From: MGOM01 sp035455265
GTDB lineage: Bacteria; Chloroflexota; Anaerolineae; Anaerolineales; E44-bin32
NCBI GenBank assembly: GCA_035455265.1
Contig: DATIFK010000012.1
Span: 1-64,000, forward strand
Reading direction: 5' to 3'
DNA: 64,000 nt
Shown here: in pieces, positions 7,413 to 16,358 of the stretch
Layout of the letters: the number at the start of each line of letters is the position of its first letter
Position numbering within the stretch: position 1 is the stretch's first letter
Translations under genes and position numbers: made by a program
Notes under the pieces: model-generated
Seen by the model: only the letters and a program-made list of their open reading frames with translations
Databases searched by the model: none
Told to the model about the DNA's origin: nothing

Positions 7413-8879
7413 TCACTGGCTTTTCGGCAGATCCGGCAGCTTGTCCATGCCGAACCGCTGTGCCGCCGACGAGGCCAGACGCCTCAGTTCGGACTTCAGT
7501 TCCTCCGCCCGTGCCGGCGGACGGTACTCCGCCAACAATAGCTCGACGCGCGCGTGGGCCCGCTCGAACGCCGACGGGGCGCCGCGCGCCTGCCAGGCGT
7601 CAAAGGCGCCGCGGTCGATGACCTCCGACGGCAGATAGAACTCCTTCGGGAACCACCGCAAGGTGTGTTCCTGCCCCAGGTAGTCGGCCTGGTGCCGCAG
7701 CTGCCGCATCAACGTGAGAGCGATCGGATCCTCGCGTGCCTCCAGGCCGGCGATCAACCGCTTAGCCATGCCGATGATCTCGGCGTCGACCACCAGTTTC
7801 TCGAGCGACTGGCACGACTCGAAATCCAGCATGCCGGCGCCGGAGACCATGTTGACCCCCGCCAGGGCCGCCAGGATCGTACCGCCGGCCGATTCGAGGC
7901 CGGCCTGCGCGTCGACGATCTTGGAGTCGCTCATGCCGAGGTAGGCATGGGTGGGCAGGCCGAGGGTCTTGCCGATCTGCACGTAGGCCAGGTCGATCAT
8001 CCAGGTGGCGACGTCGCCCATGGGCGTGGTGCCGTGGCGCATGTCGAATACCGCCGGCGAGCCTCCCCAGACGATCGGCGATCCCGCCGCCGCCAACTGG
8101 CCGATCGTCACACCGCTCAGGCTCTCGGCGGTGTGTTGTACCACGGCGCCGGCCAGCGTCACCGGGGCCGTCGCCCCCGCCAGAGGCATCGATACCAGCT
8201 CGGCGGGTATGCCGGCGCGCGCGCAGTCGATCAGGTTCTGGCACGTCAGGTCGGACCACAGCAGCGGGGGCGACGGGCACACATCGAAGACCGCCGTCGG
8301 CCGCTGGGCCAAAGCCTGTTCGCCTCCGGCCACCGCCGCCAGCATGTCCTTCATCGTCCACCAGGTATCCTTGCGGAAGGCGCCGGTCACGATCGGCTTG
8401 CGCATGTAGAGCAAGGCCAGGTACAGGCGGTACAGGTCGCCGATCTCCTCGACCACGTCGGCGCAGACCATGGCCGTGCTCTGGGCGTCGATCGTCGGCA
8501 GCTGTTCGACCAGTTGGACGAAACGCACGAAGTCGGCCGTCTGGGGCGGCCGCTGCCTCAGCGTGTCCGGATCGAGCAGGGAGATCGCCGCCGAGCCCGG
8601 GTCGAACTGAACGCGATCGCCCCCGTAGTGCACAGCGGGGCGGCCGTCGAGGTCATACAGGTCGAAGGCATGAGGCGCCGTCGCCAGCGCCTGGCGCACG
8701 ACGCGCTCCGGAATGGAGGCCACCTGCGTTGGACGGTCGACCGTCGCGCCGGCGGAGGCCAGCAGGTCGAGGGCTTCGGCGTTGTGAATGCGGACGCCGG
8801 GGTCGACGAGCAGTTGGAAACCCTCGTCGAGGATCCGTCGGACGAGGTCGTCGTTCAACAGATGCAGCTCCGGCCGCAT
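7413..8879 (-). CDS. MttB-family corrinoid-dependent methyltransferase (no pyrrolysine)
   Basis: 488 aa. Full-length homologue of trimethylamine methyltransferase MttB by overall pattern (ILDEGFQLLVDPGVRIHN start, SPPLLWSDLTCQNLIDCA, IVWGGSPAVFDMRHGTTPMG, SGAGMLDFESCQSLEKLVVD). There is no internal stop or amber codon, so it is a non-pyrrolysine member like the glycine-betaine enzyme MtgB. It would move a methyl group from a quaternary or tertiary amine to the neighbouring corrinoid protein. The exact substrate is unknown. Start ATG 8879 follows GGGAG at 6 nt. No reductive activase or acceptor methyltransferase lies nearby. Confidence 0.9.
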   Translation of the reverse strand: MRPELHLLNDDLVRRILDEGFQLLVDPGVRIHNAEALDLLASAGATVDRPTQVASIPERVVRQALATAPHAFDLYDLDGRPAVHYGGDRVQFDPGSAAISLLDPDTLRQRPPQTADFVRFVQLVEQLPTIDAQSTAMVCADVVEEIGDLYRLYLALLYMRKPIVTGAFRKDTWWTMKDMLAAVAGGEQALAQRPTAVFDVCPSPPLLWSDLTCQNLIDCARAGIPAELVSMPLAGATAPVTLAGAVVQHTAESLSGVTIGQLAAAGSPIVWGGSPAVFDMRHGTTPMGDVATWMIDLAYVQIGKTLGLPTHAYLGMSDSKIVDAQAGLESAGGTILAALAGVNMVSGAGMLDFESCQSLEKLVVDAEIIGMAKRLIAGLEAREDPIALTLMRQLRHQADYLGQEHTLRWFPKEFYLPSEVIDRGAFDAWQARGAPSAFERAHARVELLLAEYRPPARAEELKSELRRLASSAAQRFGMDKLPDLPKSQ

Positions 8880-9241
8880 GGGGCGCTCCCAGGATGGAGA
8901 GCCGGATTGGCTCCCGGCCATTGTCGCACGCCGCCCAGGCACGAACCTGCGCGCCTCCTCCAGGATTCGGGGGAGGTTCGTCCCTGGTCGGCGCGTCCGC
9001 CCGAGGTCTCCCGCAAGGCAAGCGCGAGGGCTCTACCCAGGCCGCGGGAGAAGACGGCCCCGGCGGCATGGCATGAAAGTCGAAAGGCCGCCCTGCCGGG
9101 AGGATCTGCTGCTGGGCGGAAGGTCAGACCCCCGAAGGTGAGATTCGAAACTGGGCGAGCGGGCGGCGAAGTCCTATGCTCGGATGACCGTCCACCTGCG
9201 CCGCGCGCGAGTGCGCTCGGCCTGGGGGACCCACACCGCCG
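8880..9241. other. Divergent intergenic region between mttB-like and phytoene synthase genes
   Basis: About 360 bp. It holds a long imperfect hairpin at 8935-8987. I saw no cobalamin-riboswitch box and no convincing ORF. Confidence 0.5.
8935..8987 (-). promoter_or_regulatory. Long hairpin in the leader of the MttB-family gene
   Basis: CCAGGCACGAACCT pairs with AGGTTCGTCCCTGG, a 14-bp stem with one mismatch and a ~25-nt loop. It lies about 56 nt upstream of the methyltransferase start. It may be a leader regulatory structure; no known riboswitch class recognised. Confidence 0.45.
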
Positions 9242-10111
9242 ATGGATCCGGTTCTCACCTCCCAAGCCCGCTCGACGACGCGTGCCGCCAGCCTGCACAC
9301 CTACCTCGTCCTTCGCTGGCTGGTCGACCGAGATCTGAGCGACGTCGCCTTCCAGGCCTACGCCTACTTCCGCTGGCTGGACGACGAGCTCGATCGCCCG
9401 GGGGCGCCGCGCGCCGCCCGGCTGGGATTCCTGCGCAGCCAGCAGCAGCTGCTCGAGCAGGCACGGGGCGGCACGCGATGTCACCCGCAGCGGGCCGAGG
9501 AAGCCTGGCTGGTCGAGCTGGTCCGCGGTGACCGCCCGGACCACCCAGGCCTGCGCTCCTATGTCGACCGCATGATGGCGGTCATGCGCTTCGACGCCGA
9601 GCGGCGCGGCCGCACGATTCGGTCGGAGGAATTGTCCTGGTACAGTCGGAGCCTGAGCCAGGCAGTGATGGATGGGCTGTCCTACTTCGTCGGCCATCGG
9701 TTCCACTACCCGCAAACGGGCGCCCGATGGCTGGCAGCTTTCGGGGCACACGTTGTCCACATGCTGCGAGACGCAGCCGAGGATGTGAGCCTCGGCTACT
9801 TCAACGTCCCGCGGGAATACCTCACAGCTCATCGACTGGATCCGTACGACGTCTCCGGCGCTCCCTATCGCGCCTGGGTCCGCCACCGGCTGGCGCTGGC
9901 GCGTCGCTGTTTCGAGGTGGGGCGGCAGTACATCGCCGGGCTGACTCACCGGCGCGTGCGGTGGGCCGGCTATGCCTACTGTGCGCGCTTCGAGAAGACG
10001 CTGGTCCGTATCGAGAACGACCTGCGGCTGCCGGCGCCATCTCTCGCCGAAATCACCCCCGCGGCGATGCGGTCGAGTGAGGCCATGACGAGTCCTCGCT
10101 GGCCGCGCTGA
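9242..10111 (+). CDS. crtB: Squalene/phytoene synthase family protein
   Basis: 289 aa. First Asp-rich motif RWLDDELD (D47, D48, D51) and second motif RDAAEDVSLGYFNVPREYL, the two Mg-diphosphate sites of head-to-head prenyl synthases. It would join two C20 (or C15/C30-type) prenyl diphosphates. The phytoene desaturase gene starts 24 bp after the stop, so carotenoid synthesis is likely. The first motif lacks the usual HAR context (AYAYFRWLDDE), a mild divergence. The start ATG has no clear ribosome site; a slightly different start is possible. The product chain length is not determined by sequence alone. Confidence 0.85.
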   Translation: MDPVLTSQARSTTRAASLHTYLVLRWLVDRDLSDVAFQAYAYFRWLDDELDRPGAPRAARLGFLRSQQQLLEQARGGTRCHPQRAEEAWLVELVRGDRPDHPGLRSYVDRMMAVMRFDAERRGRTIRSEELSWYSRSLSQAVMDGLSYFVGHRFHYPQTGARWLAAFGAHVVHMLRDAAEDVSLGYFNVPREYLTAHRLDPYDVSGAPYRAWVRHRLALARRCFEVGRQYIAGLTHRRVRWAGYAYCARFEKTLVRIENDLRLPAPSLAEITPAAMRSSEAMTSPRWPR

Positions 10112-10134
10112 CCTGCCGGCAAGCCCGCCTGACC

Positions 10135-11649
10135 GTGCCGGCTCACCCGATTCCGTCTGCGCGCTCTCCATTCCACGTCCTCGTCCTGGGGGCCGGCGTC
10201 GGCGGCCTCTCGGCCGCGGCCCACCTGGCGCGCCGCGGGGTGCGTGTCACCGTGGTTGAGAAAGACAGCGGGCCGGGTGGTCGCTGCTCCCAAATCGAAC
10301 GGGACGGGCATACCTTCGATACCGGGCCGACGCTGATGGTGCTCCCGTGGCTGTACGAGCAGGAGTTCGCTACCCTCGGGGAGAGCCTCCACGATCGGCT
10401 CGACTTGCGCCGCATCGATCCGTCCTATCGCGTCGTCTTCGATGACGGCGCCTCCCTCTGGTTGACGTCGGATCCGGACCGGATGCGTTCCCAGCTCGAG
10501 GCGATCGAGCCCGGCAGCTTCGAGGGCTTCGAGAAGTACCTCGACGAAGGACGCCGCCACTATGATCTGGCGGTCACCCATCTGGTGCGCCGCTCCTTCT
10601 CGGAAGCCCGAGCGTTCTTCCGGCCGGCGCTCATCCATTGGGTCGTGGCGCTGAAGTTGCTGGTGCGGCACTACCCGCACATGCGGCGGTTCTTCCACCA
10701 TCCACGGCTGAAAGCCGCCTTCACCTTCCAGGACCTGTACATGGGGCTGAGCCCGTTCGAAGCCGCCGCCACCTACTCCATGATGCCCTACAGCGAGCTC
10801 GTCCACGGCGTGTGGTATCCGCGCCGAGGCATGTTTGCGGTGGTGCAGGCGCTGGAAGACATTGCCCGCGGCCTGGGCGTCGAGTTCGAGTACGGAGTCG
10901 CCGCGGATCGAATCCTGACCGGAGAAGGGCGCGCCACAGGAATCCGCCTCGCCGATGGCCGCCAGCTGGCGGCCGACGCCATCGTCGCCAACGCCGATCT
11001 GCCGTACGTCTACCAGGAACTGCTGCCTCCCGACAGCGGCGCCGCTCGCTGGCAACGCATGGATTACTCCTGCTCGGCCCTTTCCTTCCTGTGGGGCATC
11101 GACCGGGCGTACCCCGAGCTGGAACCGCACACCCTGTTCCTGGCGGACGACTACCGCGGCACGTTCGAGGCGATCTTGAAGCGCAAGAGCCTGCCGGAGA
11201 CACCCAGTGTCTACGTGCACGCGCCGGCGCGGGTGGATGCCTCGATGGCGCCGCCCGGCCAAGACACCCTCATCGCCATCCTGCCGGTCGGCTGTCTGGA
11301 TTCGGGCGGAGGGCAGGACTGGCCGCGGCTTCAGGCGCGCGCCCGTCGGGCCGTCTTCGACCGTCTGGCGACGATCGGGCTGACCGATCTGGAGTCCCAC
11401 ATCAAGTTCGAGGTCACCTCCGGCCCGATGGACTGGCGGGAGCGCCTGCATCTGGTGAAGGGTTCGACGCACGGGCTGAGCCACAAGGTCACTCAGATGG
11501 CCTATCTGCGCCCTCACAACCGCCACGCCCGCTTCCGTAACCTGTACTTCGCCGGCGCCAGCACTCATCCCGGGACCGGTATCCCGACCGTGCTCGTCTC
11601 GGGCCGGCTGGCCGCGGAAAGGCTGGCGCAAGATTGGGCACTTCCATAG
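10135..11649 (+). CDS. crtI: CrtI-type phytoene desaturase
   Basis: 504 aa. N-terminal FAD-binding Rossmann motif VLGAGVGGLSAAAHLARRG with the following VVEKDSGPGGR. C-terminal CrtI signature NLYFAGASTHPGTGIPTVLV near residue 470. The family dehydrogenates phytoene to lycopene-type polyenes, or C30 analogues (CrtN), at the membrane surface. GTG start 10135, 24 bp after the synthase gene, in one operon. Which of CrtI or CrtN is meant would need phylogeny. Confidence 0.9.
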   Translation: MPAHPIPSARSPFHVLVLGAGVGGLSAAAHLARRGVRVTVVEKDSGPGGRCSQIERDGHTFDTGPTLMVLPWLYEQEFATLGESLHDRLDLRRIDPSYRVVFDDGASLWLTSDPDRMRSQLEAIEPGSFEGFEKYLDEGRRHYDLAVTHLVRRSFSEARAFFRPALIHWVVALKLLVRHYPHMRRFFHHPRLKAAFTFQDLYMGLSPFEAAATYSMMPYSELVHGVWYPRRGMFAVVQALEDIARGLGVEFEYGVAADRILTGEGRATGIRLADGRQLAADAIVANADLPYVYQELLPPDSGAARWQRMDYSCSALSFLWGIDRAYPELEPHTLFLADDYRGTFEAILKRKSLPETPSVYVHAPARVDASMAPPGQDTLIAILPVGCLDSGGGQDWPRLQARARRAVFDRLATIGLTDLESHIKFEVTSGPMDWRERLHLVKGSTHGLSHKVTQMAYLRPHNRHARFRNLYFAGASTHPGTGIPTVLVSGRLAAERLAQDWALP

Positions 11650-11650
11650 G

Positions 11651-11719
11651 AGTCATCAGTTATCAGTCGTCAGTCATCAGTAAGAGCTCCGGAGTCCTTA
11701 CTGACGACTGATAACTGAA
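11651..11719. repeat. CAGTTATCAGTC palindrome, perfect 18-bp arms
   Basis: CAGTTATCAGTCGTCAGT and its exact complement ACTGACGACTGATAACTG flank a short spacer (AGCTCCGGAGT). It is the cleanest member of the dispersed family and lies just past the desaturase stop, where it could act as a transcript end. Confidence 0.8.
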
Positions 11720-11748
11720 TGGCTCTTCTGCCGGTGCGTCTCTAGCGC

Positions 11749-11754
11749 TAGAAT
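11749..11754 (+). promoter_or_regulatory. -10 element of a probably leaderless promoter
   Basis: TAGAAT ends 6 nt before the ATG at 11761, and no ribosome-binding site precedes that ATG, so transcription would begin at or next to the start codon. Confidence 0.5.
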
Positions 11755-11760
11755 CTTCCT

Positions 11761-12870
11761 ATGCGGCGCGTCGTCGTCTTCGCCTCGCCGGCCATGTGGC
11801 GCCTCGGCCACGGCCCGGATCACCCCCTCAAGCCCGAACGGCTGCAGCGGACCTACGAACTGATGCAAGCCTCGGGGCTGTTCGACGCCCGCAACGTGCG
11901 CCGCGTCGAGCCGGCCCCCGCCAGTGTGGACGAGCTCGCCTCCTTCCACACCCGCGAGTACATCGAAGCCGTCCAGGCTTTGAGCGCCGGTCGCAGCGGC
12001 GTTCGCCCCTGGCGCTTCAACTTCGGCCCCGGCGACAACCCGGTGTTCCCCGGCATGCATGATCTGTACGCGCTGGCCGTCGGCGCTGCCCTGGCCGGAG
12101 CGACGATGTTGACGCGCGGTGAGTGCGACATTGCCTTCAGTTTCGGCGGGGGCCTGCACCACGCCTGGCGCGATCACGCCTCGGGCTTCTGCGTCTACAA
12201 CGATGCCGTGGTCGCCATCACCAGACTCCTTCAGCAACGCCTGCGGGTCGCCTATGTCGATGTCGACGTGCACCATGCCGATGGCGTACAGTACGCCTTC
12301 GACGACACGGACCGAGTCCTGACCATCTCCTTCCATCAGGATGGACGGACGCTGTTTCCCGGCACCGGTGCGATCGAAGAGAACGGCCGCGGCCCAGGGC
12401 GTGGCTTCGCCGTCAACTTGCCGCTGCCGGCCGGAACCGACGATGAAACGTATCTGTGGGCTTTCGATGAATTGGTCCCGCCGTTGGTGAGCCGCTTCGA
12501 TCCCGACATCCTGGTCACGCAATTGGGGGTGGACACGCACTTCAGCGACCCGCTGGCCGAACTGGCGCTGACCGTGCGCGCTCACGAAGCCATCGTGCGA
12601 CGGCTGGCGGCCCTCCGCCCGCGCTGGTTGGCGCTGGGCGGAGGCGGATACAACGTGGACGTGGTGCCGCGCGCGTGGACCTTGGCGCTGGCGGTGATGG
12701 CCGAGGTCCGGCTCCCGCCCGAACTGCCCGAGGTCTACCGCCGCAGCTACGGTGGCCGGACTTACCAGGACGAGGACACGCCATCCATCGACGAGACGGT
12801 CCACCAGCATGTCCGGCGGATCGTCGAGGAGCGCGTCGCCCGGTTGAAGGAACTGGAGCGCCTGGGGTAA
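11761..12870 (+). CDS. Histone deacetylase / acetoin utilization (AcuC) family amidohydrolase
   Basis: 369 aa. Zinc-dependent deacetylase fold: FGGGLHHAWRDHASGFCVYND with the catalytic His pair, then VAYVDVDVHHADGVQ with the Asp and His zinc ligands, FHQDGRTLFPGTG, VTQLGVDTHFSDPL and the GGGGYN segment. Bacterial members deacetylate polyamines, acetylated proteins or acetyl-CoA synthetase (AcuC). The substrate here is unknown. No ribosome site precedes the ATG; a -10 element directly upstream suggests a leaderless message. Confidence 0.9.
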   Translation: MRRVVVFASPAMWRLGHGPDHPLKPERLQRTYELMQASGLFDARNVRRVEPAPASVDELASFHTREYIEAVQALSAGRSGVRPWRFNFGPGDNPVFPGMHDLYALAVGAALAGATMLTRGECDIAFSFGGGLHHAWRDHASGFCVYNDAVVAITRLLQQRLRVAYVDVDVHHADGVQYAFDDTDRVLTISFHQDGRTLFPGTGAIEENGRGPGRGFAVNLPLPAGTDDETYLWAFDELVPPLVSRFDPDILVTQLGVDTHFSDPLAELALTVRAHEAIVRRLAALRPRWLALGGGGYNVDVVPRAWTLALAVMAEVRLPPELPEVYRRSYGGRTYQDEDTPSIDETVHQHVRRIVEERVARLKELERLG

Positions 12871-12962
12871 CTGGAGCCTCGGATTTCGGACGGTTCGACT
12901 GCGATTTTTCCTCTGCGCTCCCGGAGGGGGTTCTCGAATCGATTGTGAAGCCGCGCTCAAAG

Positions 12963-12991
12963 TTGACGCGGCCTCCGTGATGACCTAGAGT
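12963..12991 (+). promoter_or_regulatory. Sigma-70-type promoter upstream of the CxxC protein and cstA
   Basis: TTGACG, a 17-nt spacer, then TAGAGT. It would give a leader of about 150 nt before the GTG at 13151. Confidence 0.55.
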
Positions 12992-13150
12992 CAGGCGTGG
13001 AGTCGGATCCTGGCTGCGTCGCCGGGGCGGTCAGTCCAGCTTCTTTCGACCTCATCGCACCCACTCCACCCGCCCTCGCCTTCGAGACGTCGCAACGATG
13101 GGGCACTCCCAGGGTTTATCCCATGTGGACTTCCTCTTGGTCGTTTCCCC

Positions 13151-13576
13151 GTGAGTGAGGCAATGCCGAAGCCGCTGTTGGTCGATATCTTGGCGTACGC
13201 GCCGACGGCCTTTTACCATTGCACGCACTGCGAAATCGTCTGGCAGGAGACCGGCTTCAGCCGGCACCTGCGCTCGGAGCAGGCCAGGTCGGGTCTGCCG
13301 GAGGACCTGGCGCGCGACTACCAGGCCGTGTCCGATTGGGTGCGGGCGATCTTCACCCGCTACGGTGAGGCGTTGGTGGTCCGCGTGATTGACGCGGCCT
13401 CCATCGAAGGGTTCCTCATGACCGCCCGCCACCGCATCCGTACGTTCCCGGCCGTGATCATCGACGGCCGGGAACGTTTTTCCGGCCCGGACTTCACTCC
13501 GGCCGAGCAGGCGCTCGCCCGCCGACTGGGTGACGGGTCAAGGAGGTGGACCAAGCCAGAAGCCGTCAGTATGTAG
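13151..13576 (+). CDS. Small CxxC-containing protein, thioredoxin-like
   Basis: 141 aa. The N-terminal part has PTAFYHCTHCEIVWQETG, a CxxC pair at about residues 24-27 set after a beta-strand as in thioredoxin or glutaredoxin folds. The C-terminal half ends RTFPAVIIDGRERFSGPDF, which resembles the cis-Pro/last-strand part of a thioredoxin fold, so a redox or metal-binding role is plausible. No named family recognised. Start GTG 13151 or ATG 13163; neither has a clear ribosome site. The next gene, cstA, starts 32 bp after the stop. Confidence 0.65.
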   Translation: MSEAMPKPLLVDILAYAPTAFYHCTHCEIVWQETGFSRHLRSEQARSGLPEDLARDYQAVSDWVRAIFTRYGEALVVRVIDAASIEGFLMTARHRIRTFPAVIIDGRERFSGPDFTPAEQALARRLGDGSRRWTKPEAVSM

Positions 13577-13608
13577 GCAACCTGGACGACACGTATCGGA
13601 GGGAGTCG

Positions 13609-15531
13609 ATGAATACCCTGTATGTTGTCGTGATCGCGGCCATCGCCATCTACGTCGCCTACAACTTCTACGCCAAGCGCATCGATCGGAACGTCATCCA
13701 ATCGGATGCCAAACGCGCCACCCCGGCGAAGATGTACATGGACGGCGTGGATTTCATGCCCACCAATCGGAACGTGCTGTACGGCTATCACTTCAAGTCG
13801 ATCGCCGCCGCCGGTCCGATCGTGGGCGTGATCACGGCCGCCAACCTGTGGGGCTGGCTGCCCGCCATCCTGTGGCTGGTGCTGGGCGTCAGCTTCATCG
13901 GCTGGGCAAGCGACTACTCGGCCATCATGTTGTCAGTCCGCAATGAGGGCAACAGCCTGAGCGCCATCTCGCACAAGCTGATCGCCCCGCGCACCCGCAC
14001 CATCCTGTTCGTGTTCATCTTCTTCTACCTGCTGCTGATCGCCGGCGCCTTCGTCGGGATCCTGGCCGCCATCCTGTCGGCGCGACCGGATGTGCCCTTC
14101 GGCATCCTCGTGCTCGCCCTGATGGGCCTGCTGGCCGGCCAGATGCTCTACCGGTGGAAGATGGATCTGATCGTCGTGACCGCCATCGTCGTCGTCGTGA
14201 CCCTGGCGGCGATGATCTTCGGGCCCTTCGGCCGGCACACGGATGCCGACGGCAAGCTTGTCCAAGGCCCCGTCGGTCAGTTGATCGTGAGCGTCAACAA
14301 CGTCTTCGACAACCTCACCGGCAAGAAGCCGATTGAGGCGCTGAGCACTGTCGATCCGACGCTGGCCGATCCGCGCATCCCGGCGCCCAACGCCGAGGGC
14401 GTGCGCCCAACGACGGCCACCTTCGATGCCGCCTCGGGCTCGATCAAGACCTTGCCCAACTACCTCTTCTGGGCGCTGTTCTTGTTCGTGTTCTCGTATC
14501 TGGGGGCCAACCTGCCGATCTGGAGGTTCGCTCAGCCGGTCAACTACATCGGCTTCTGGATCACCCTGCTGACCATCGGCTTCAGCGCCATCGGCGCCGT
14601 CCTGGCGCCCCTGACCGGCGCGCTGGACTCGACCGGCGCCGCCATCGGGACCTTCGCCCTGCCGGCGATCAAGGACCCGGGCCTCGGCTTCGCCCTCGTG
14701 GCCGGCAAGGCCTGGCAACCGCTGTGGCCGATGCTGTTCGTCACCATCGCCTGCGGCGCCATCTCCGGGTGGCACGCGCTCTTCGGCTCGATCGGCACGG
14801 CGCGCCAGCTGGAGTATGAAACCGACGGTCTGCCGGTGGGCGGCGGAGCGATGTTCACCGAGAACACGCTCGCTCTGCTGTCGCTGGTGGCGGTCTCGAT
14901 CGCCGGTGCCGGCGGCGGCGGCGGCCGCTTCGCGGCGGGCGTCGGCAAACTCCTGAGCGCGGTCTTCGGCGTGGGCTTCGAGCCCTTCGGCACGGCGCTG
15001 GGCTTCGGCGCCTTCGTGGTCATCGTCCTGACGGTCACGCAGCTCGTCTTCCGCGTGATGCGGGTGACCCTGACCGAGTGGGTCGGCGAGACCGTGCCGG
15101 TCGCCCGGGATCCTAACGTCTCGACCATCTTCTCGATGATCCTGACGCTGGCCCTCGTGCTGACCGGGACCTGGGTCTACCTGTGGCAGATGTTCGGCGC
15201 CGCCAACCAACTGATGGCGGCGTTGAGCCTGCTGGTCGTCACGGTCTGGCTCAAGTCGCAGAAGCGCAATCCGTCGTACGCCTTGTGGCCGACGCTGTTC
15301 ATGTACATCACCACCCTGGCGGCGACGGCCGTGACGGCGCGCAACCTGTACGTGACCATTGCCACCAAGCCCGAGCTCGGCGCCCTGCCGGTCGCCGGTG
15401 CCTGGGCGATGATCATCGTGGCGGTGCTGCTGATCGTCGCAGCCCTGCTCATCGGGTGGGATGGGTACAACGCTTACCAGCGCTACGCGCGAGGCAAGAT
15501 GGCGGCGGCCGGCGCGCCGGCGGCGCGCTAG
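13609..15531 (+). CDS. cstA: CstA-family transporter (carbon starvation / pyruvate or peptide uptake)
   Basis: 640 aa, slightly shorter than E. coli CstA (~700). Many membrane helices. Recognisable CstA pattern: DRNVIQSDAKRATPAKMYMDGVDFMPT near the start, GHHF-equivalent YGYHFKSIAAAGPIVGV, then SDYSAIMLSVRNEG, and GWHALFGSIGTARQLEYE. The family imports pyruvate and perhaps peptides using ion gradients. GGAGG lies 6 nt before the ATG. The CxxC gene immediately upstream is co-directional. A strong hairpin at 15575 follows the stop. Confidence 0.92.
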   Translation: MNTLYVVVIAAIAIYVAYNFYAKRIDRNVIQSDAKRATPAKMYMDGVDFMPTNRNVLYGYHFKSIAAAGPIVGVITAANLWGWLPAILWLVLGVSFIGWASDYSAIMLSVRNEGNSLSAISHKLIAPRTRTILFVFIFFYLLLIAGAFVGILAAILSARPDVPFGILVLALMGLLAGQMLYRWKMDLIVVTAIVVVVTLAAMIFGPFGRHTDADGKLVQGPVGQLIVSVNNVFDNLTGKKPIEALSTVDPTLADPRIPAPNAEGVRPTTATFDAASGSIKTLPNYLFWALFLFVFSYLGANLPIWRFAQPVNYIGFWITLLTIGFSAIGAVLAPLTGALDSTGAAIGTFALPAIKDPGLGFALVAGKAWQPLWPMLFVTIACGAISGWHALFGSIGTARQLEYETDGLPVGGGAMFTENTLALLSLVAVSIAGAGGGGGRFAAGVGKLLSAVFGVGFEPFGTALGFGAFVVIVLTVTQLVFRVMRVTLTEWVGETVPVARDPNVSTIFSMILTLALVLTGTWVYLWQMFGAANQLMAALSLLVVTVWLKSQKRNPSYALWPTLFMYITTLAATAVTARNLYVTIATKPELGALPVAGAWAMIIVAVLLIVAALLIGWDGYNAYQRYARGKMAAAGAPAAR

Positions 15532-15574
15532 GGCTTGTTGGTAGGCGAGGCTGGTTCTGCCGATCGGTGAACGC

Positions 15575-15614
15575 GAAGGCCCGCCGGGGCGGTCTCCCGT
15601 CTCGGCGGGCCTTC
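15575..15614. terminator. Bidirectional terminator hairpin between convergent genes
   Basis: GAAGGCCCGCC pairs with GGCGGGCCTTC, an 11-bp stem between cstA (plus) and the minus-strand gene ending at 15625. Confidence 0.75.
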
Positions 15615-15624
15615 GACGAACGCG

Positions 15625-16278
15625 TCAGGCTGCGGCCGCCCGCTGGGCCAAGCCGCGAATGGCGTCGATGTACTCGGCTGCCCGATCGCCCTTCAAGCTC
15701 GGCAGCGGTACGTGCAATTCAAACTGGGGCGACTCGCGTCGAACGCCCAACCGCCAGACCTCCGCGAACGAAGCGCGGGCGTCGTTCAGGAGCGACAGGG
15801 CGCCCGGTCGAGAGACCGGCAGGCTCGCTTTCGGTGCCAGGAAGAGGTGATCGCCGGCGGCCTCTTCTTCCCAGCGCTGCTGGCGAGCGACGGCGATGGC
15901 CCGCTGGCCCGTCCAGCTCTGCGGCGAGGCGACTTCGTACTCGAGCCGCGGCGCCGCCTGCAGTTGTCCGCGAACGATGAGCGTGTCGCGCCGGCCGCGC
16001 CCGGCGGCGAGCAGCCACAGCCACGGGACGTCGCGCGGCGCCAGGACGAGCAAGACCTGGGCCTGGCGGAAGGGTGGCTTGGCCCGGTTGATGGTCAGTT
16101 CCACCACCGACGTGCCGAGCCAGCGCAGGGTGGTCCTTTCGCCCAGATGGGGAAGACCGCCCTGGAGCCAGCGCAGAACGGCGTTGCCGCGGCGTATGTT
16201 CCAGATCACGCCGGCAGCGAACCAGCCCATCACCAGGGCCAGGGCCAGGATCAACCAGGGCTGATAACGAGGGTCCAC
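15625..16278 (-). CDS. Hypothetical single-span membrane protein
   Basis: 217 aa, family not recognised. One N-terminal membrane helix (WLILALALVMGWFAAGVIW), then a soluble domain of about 180 residues with alternating hydrophobic strands (TSVVELTINRAKPPFRQAQVLLVLAPRD) ending in an Ala-rich helix. GTG start 16278 with GGAGGAG 5 nt upstream. A TAGAAT -10 element on the minus strand (16305-16300) precedes it. It is divergent from the ArsA cluster, sharing an 80-bp gap. Confidence 0.65.
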   Translation of the reverse strand: MDPRYQPWLILALALVMGWFAAGVIWNIRRGNAVLRWLQGGLPHLGERTTLRWLGTSVVELTINRAKPPFRQAQVLLVLAPRDVPWLWLLAAGRGRRDTLIVRGQLQAAPRLEYEVASPQSWTGQRAIAVARQQRWEEEAAGDHLFLAPKASLPVSRPGALSLLNDARASFAEVWRLGVRRESPQFELHVPLPSLKGDRAAEYIDAIRGLAQRAAAA

Positions 16279-16358
16279 GGCGGCTCCTCCGGTGGATGGA
16301 TTCTAGCGGCAGGCCGCTCGACCGTCAAAGCGCTTTGTGGGAGAATCAGCCAGCGCGC

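Noticed and set aside
8880..9240. Cobalamin riboswitch before the corrinoid methyltransferase
   Set aside because: A long hairpin exists, but I find no B12-box sequence (GCCACTG-type) or the other conserved elements.
8855..10171. Long minus-strand ORF over the crtB region
   Set aside because: Shadow frame of the plus-strand phytoene synthase gene; low-complexity translation and no ribosome site.
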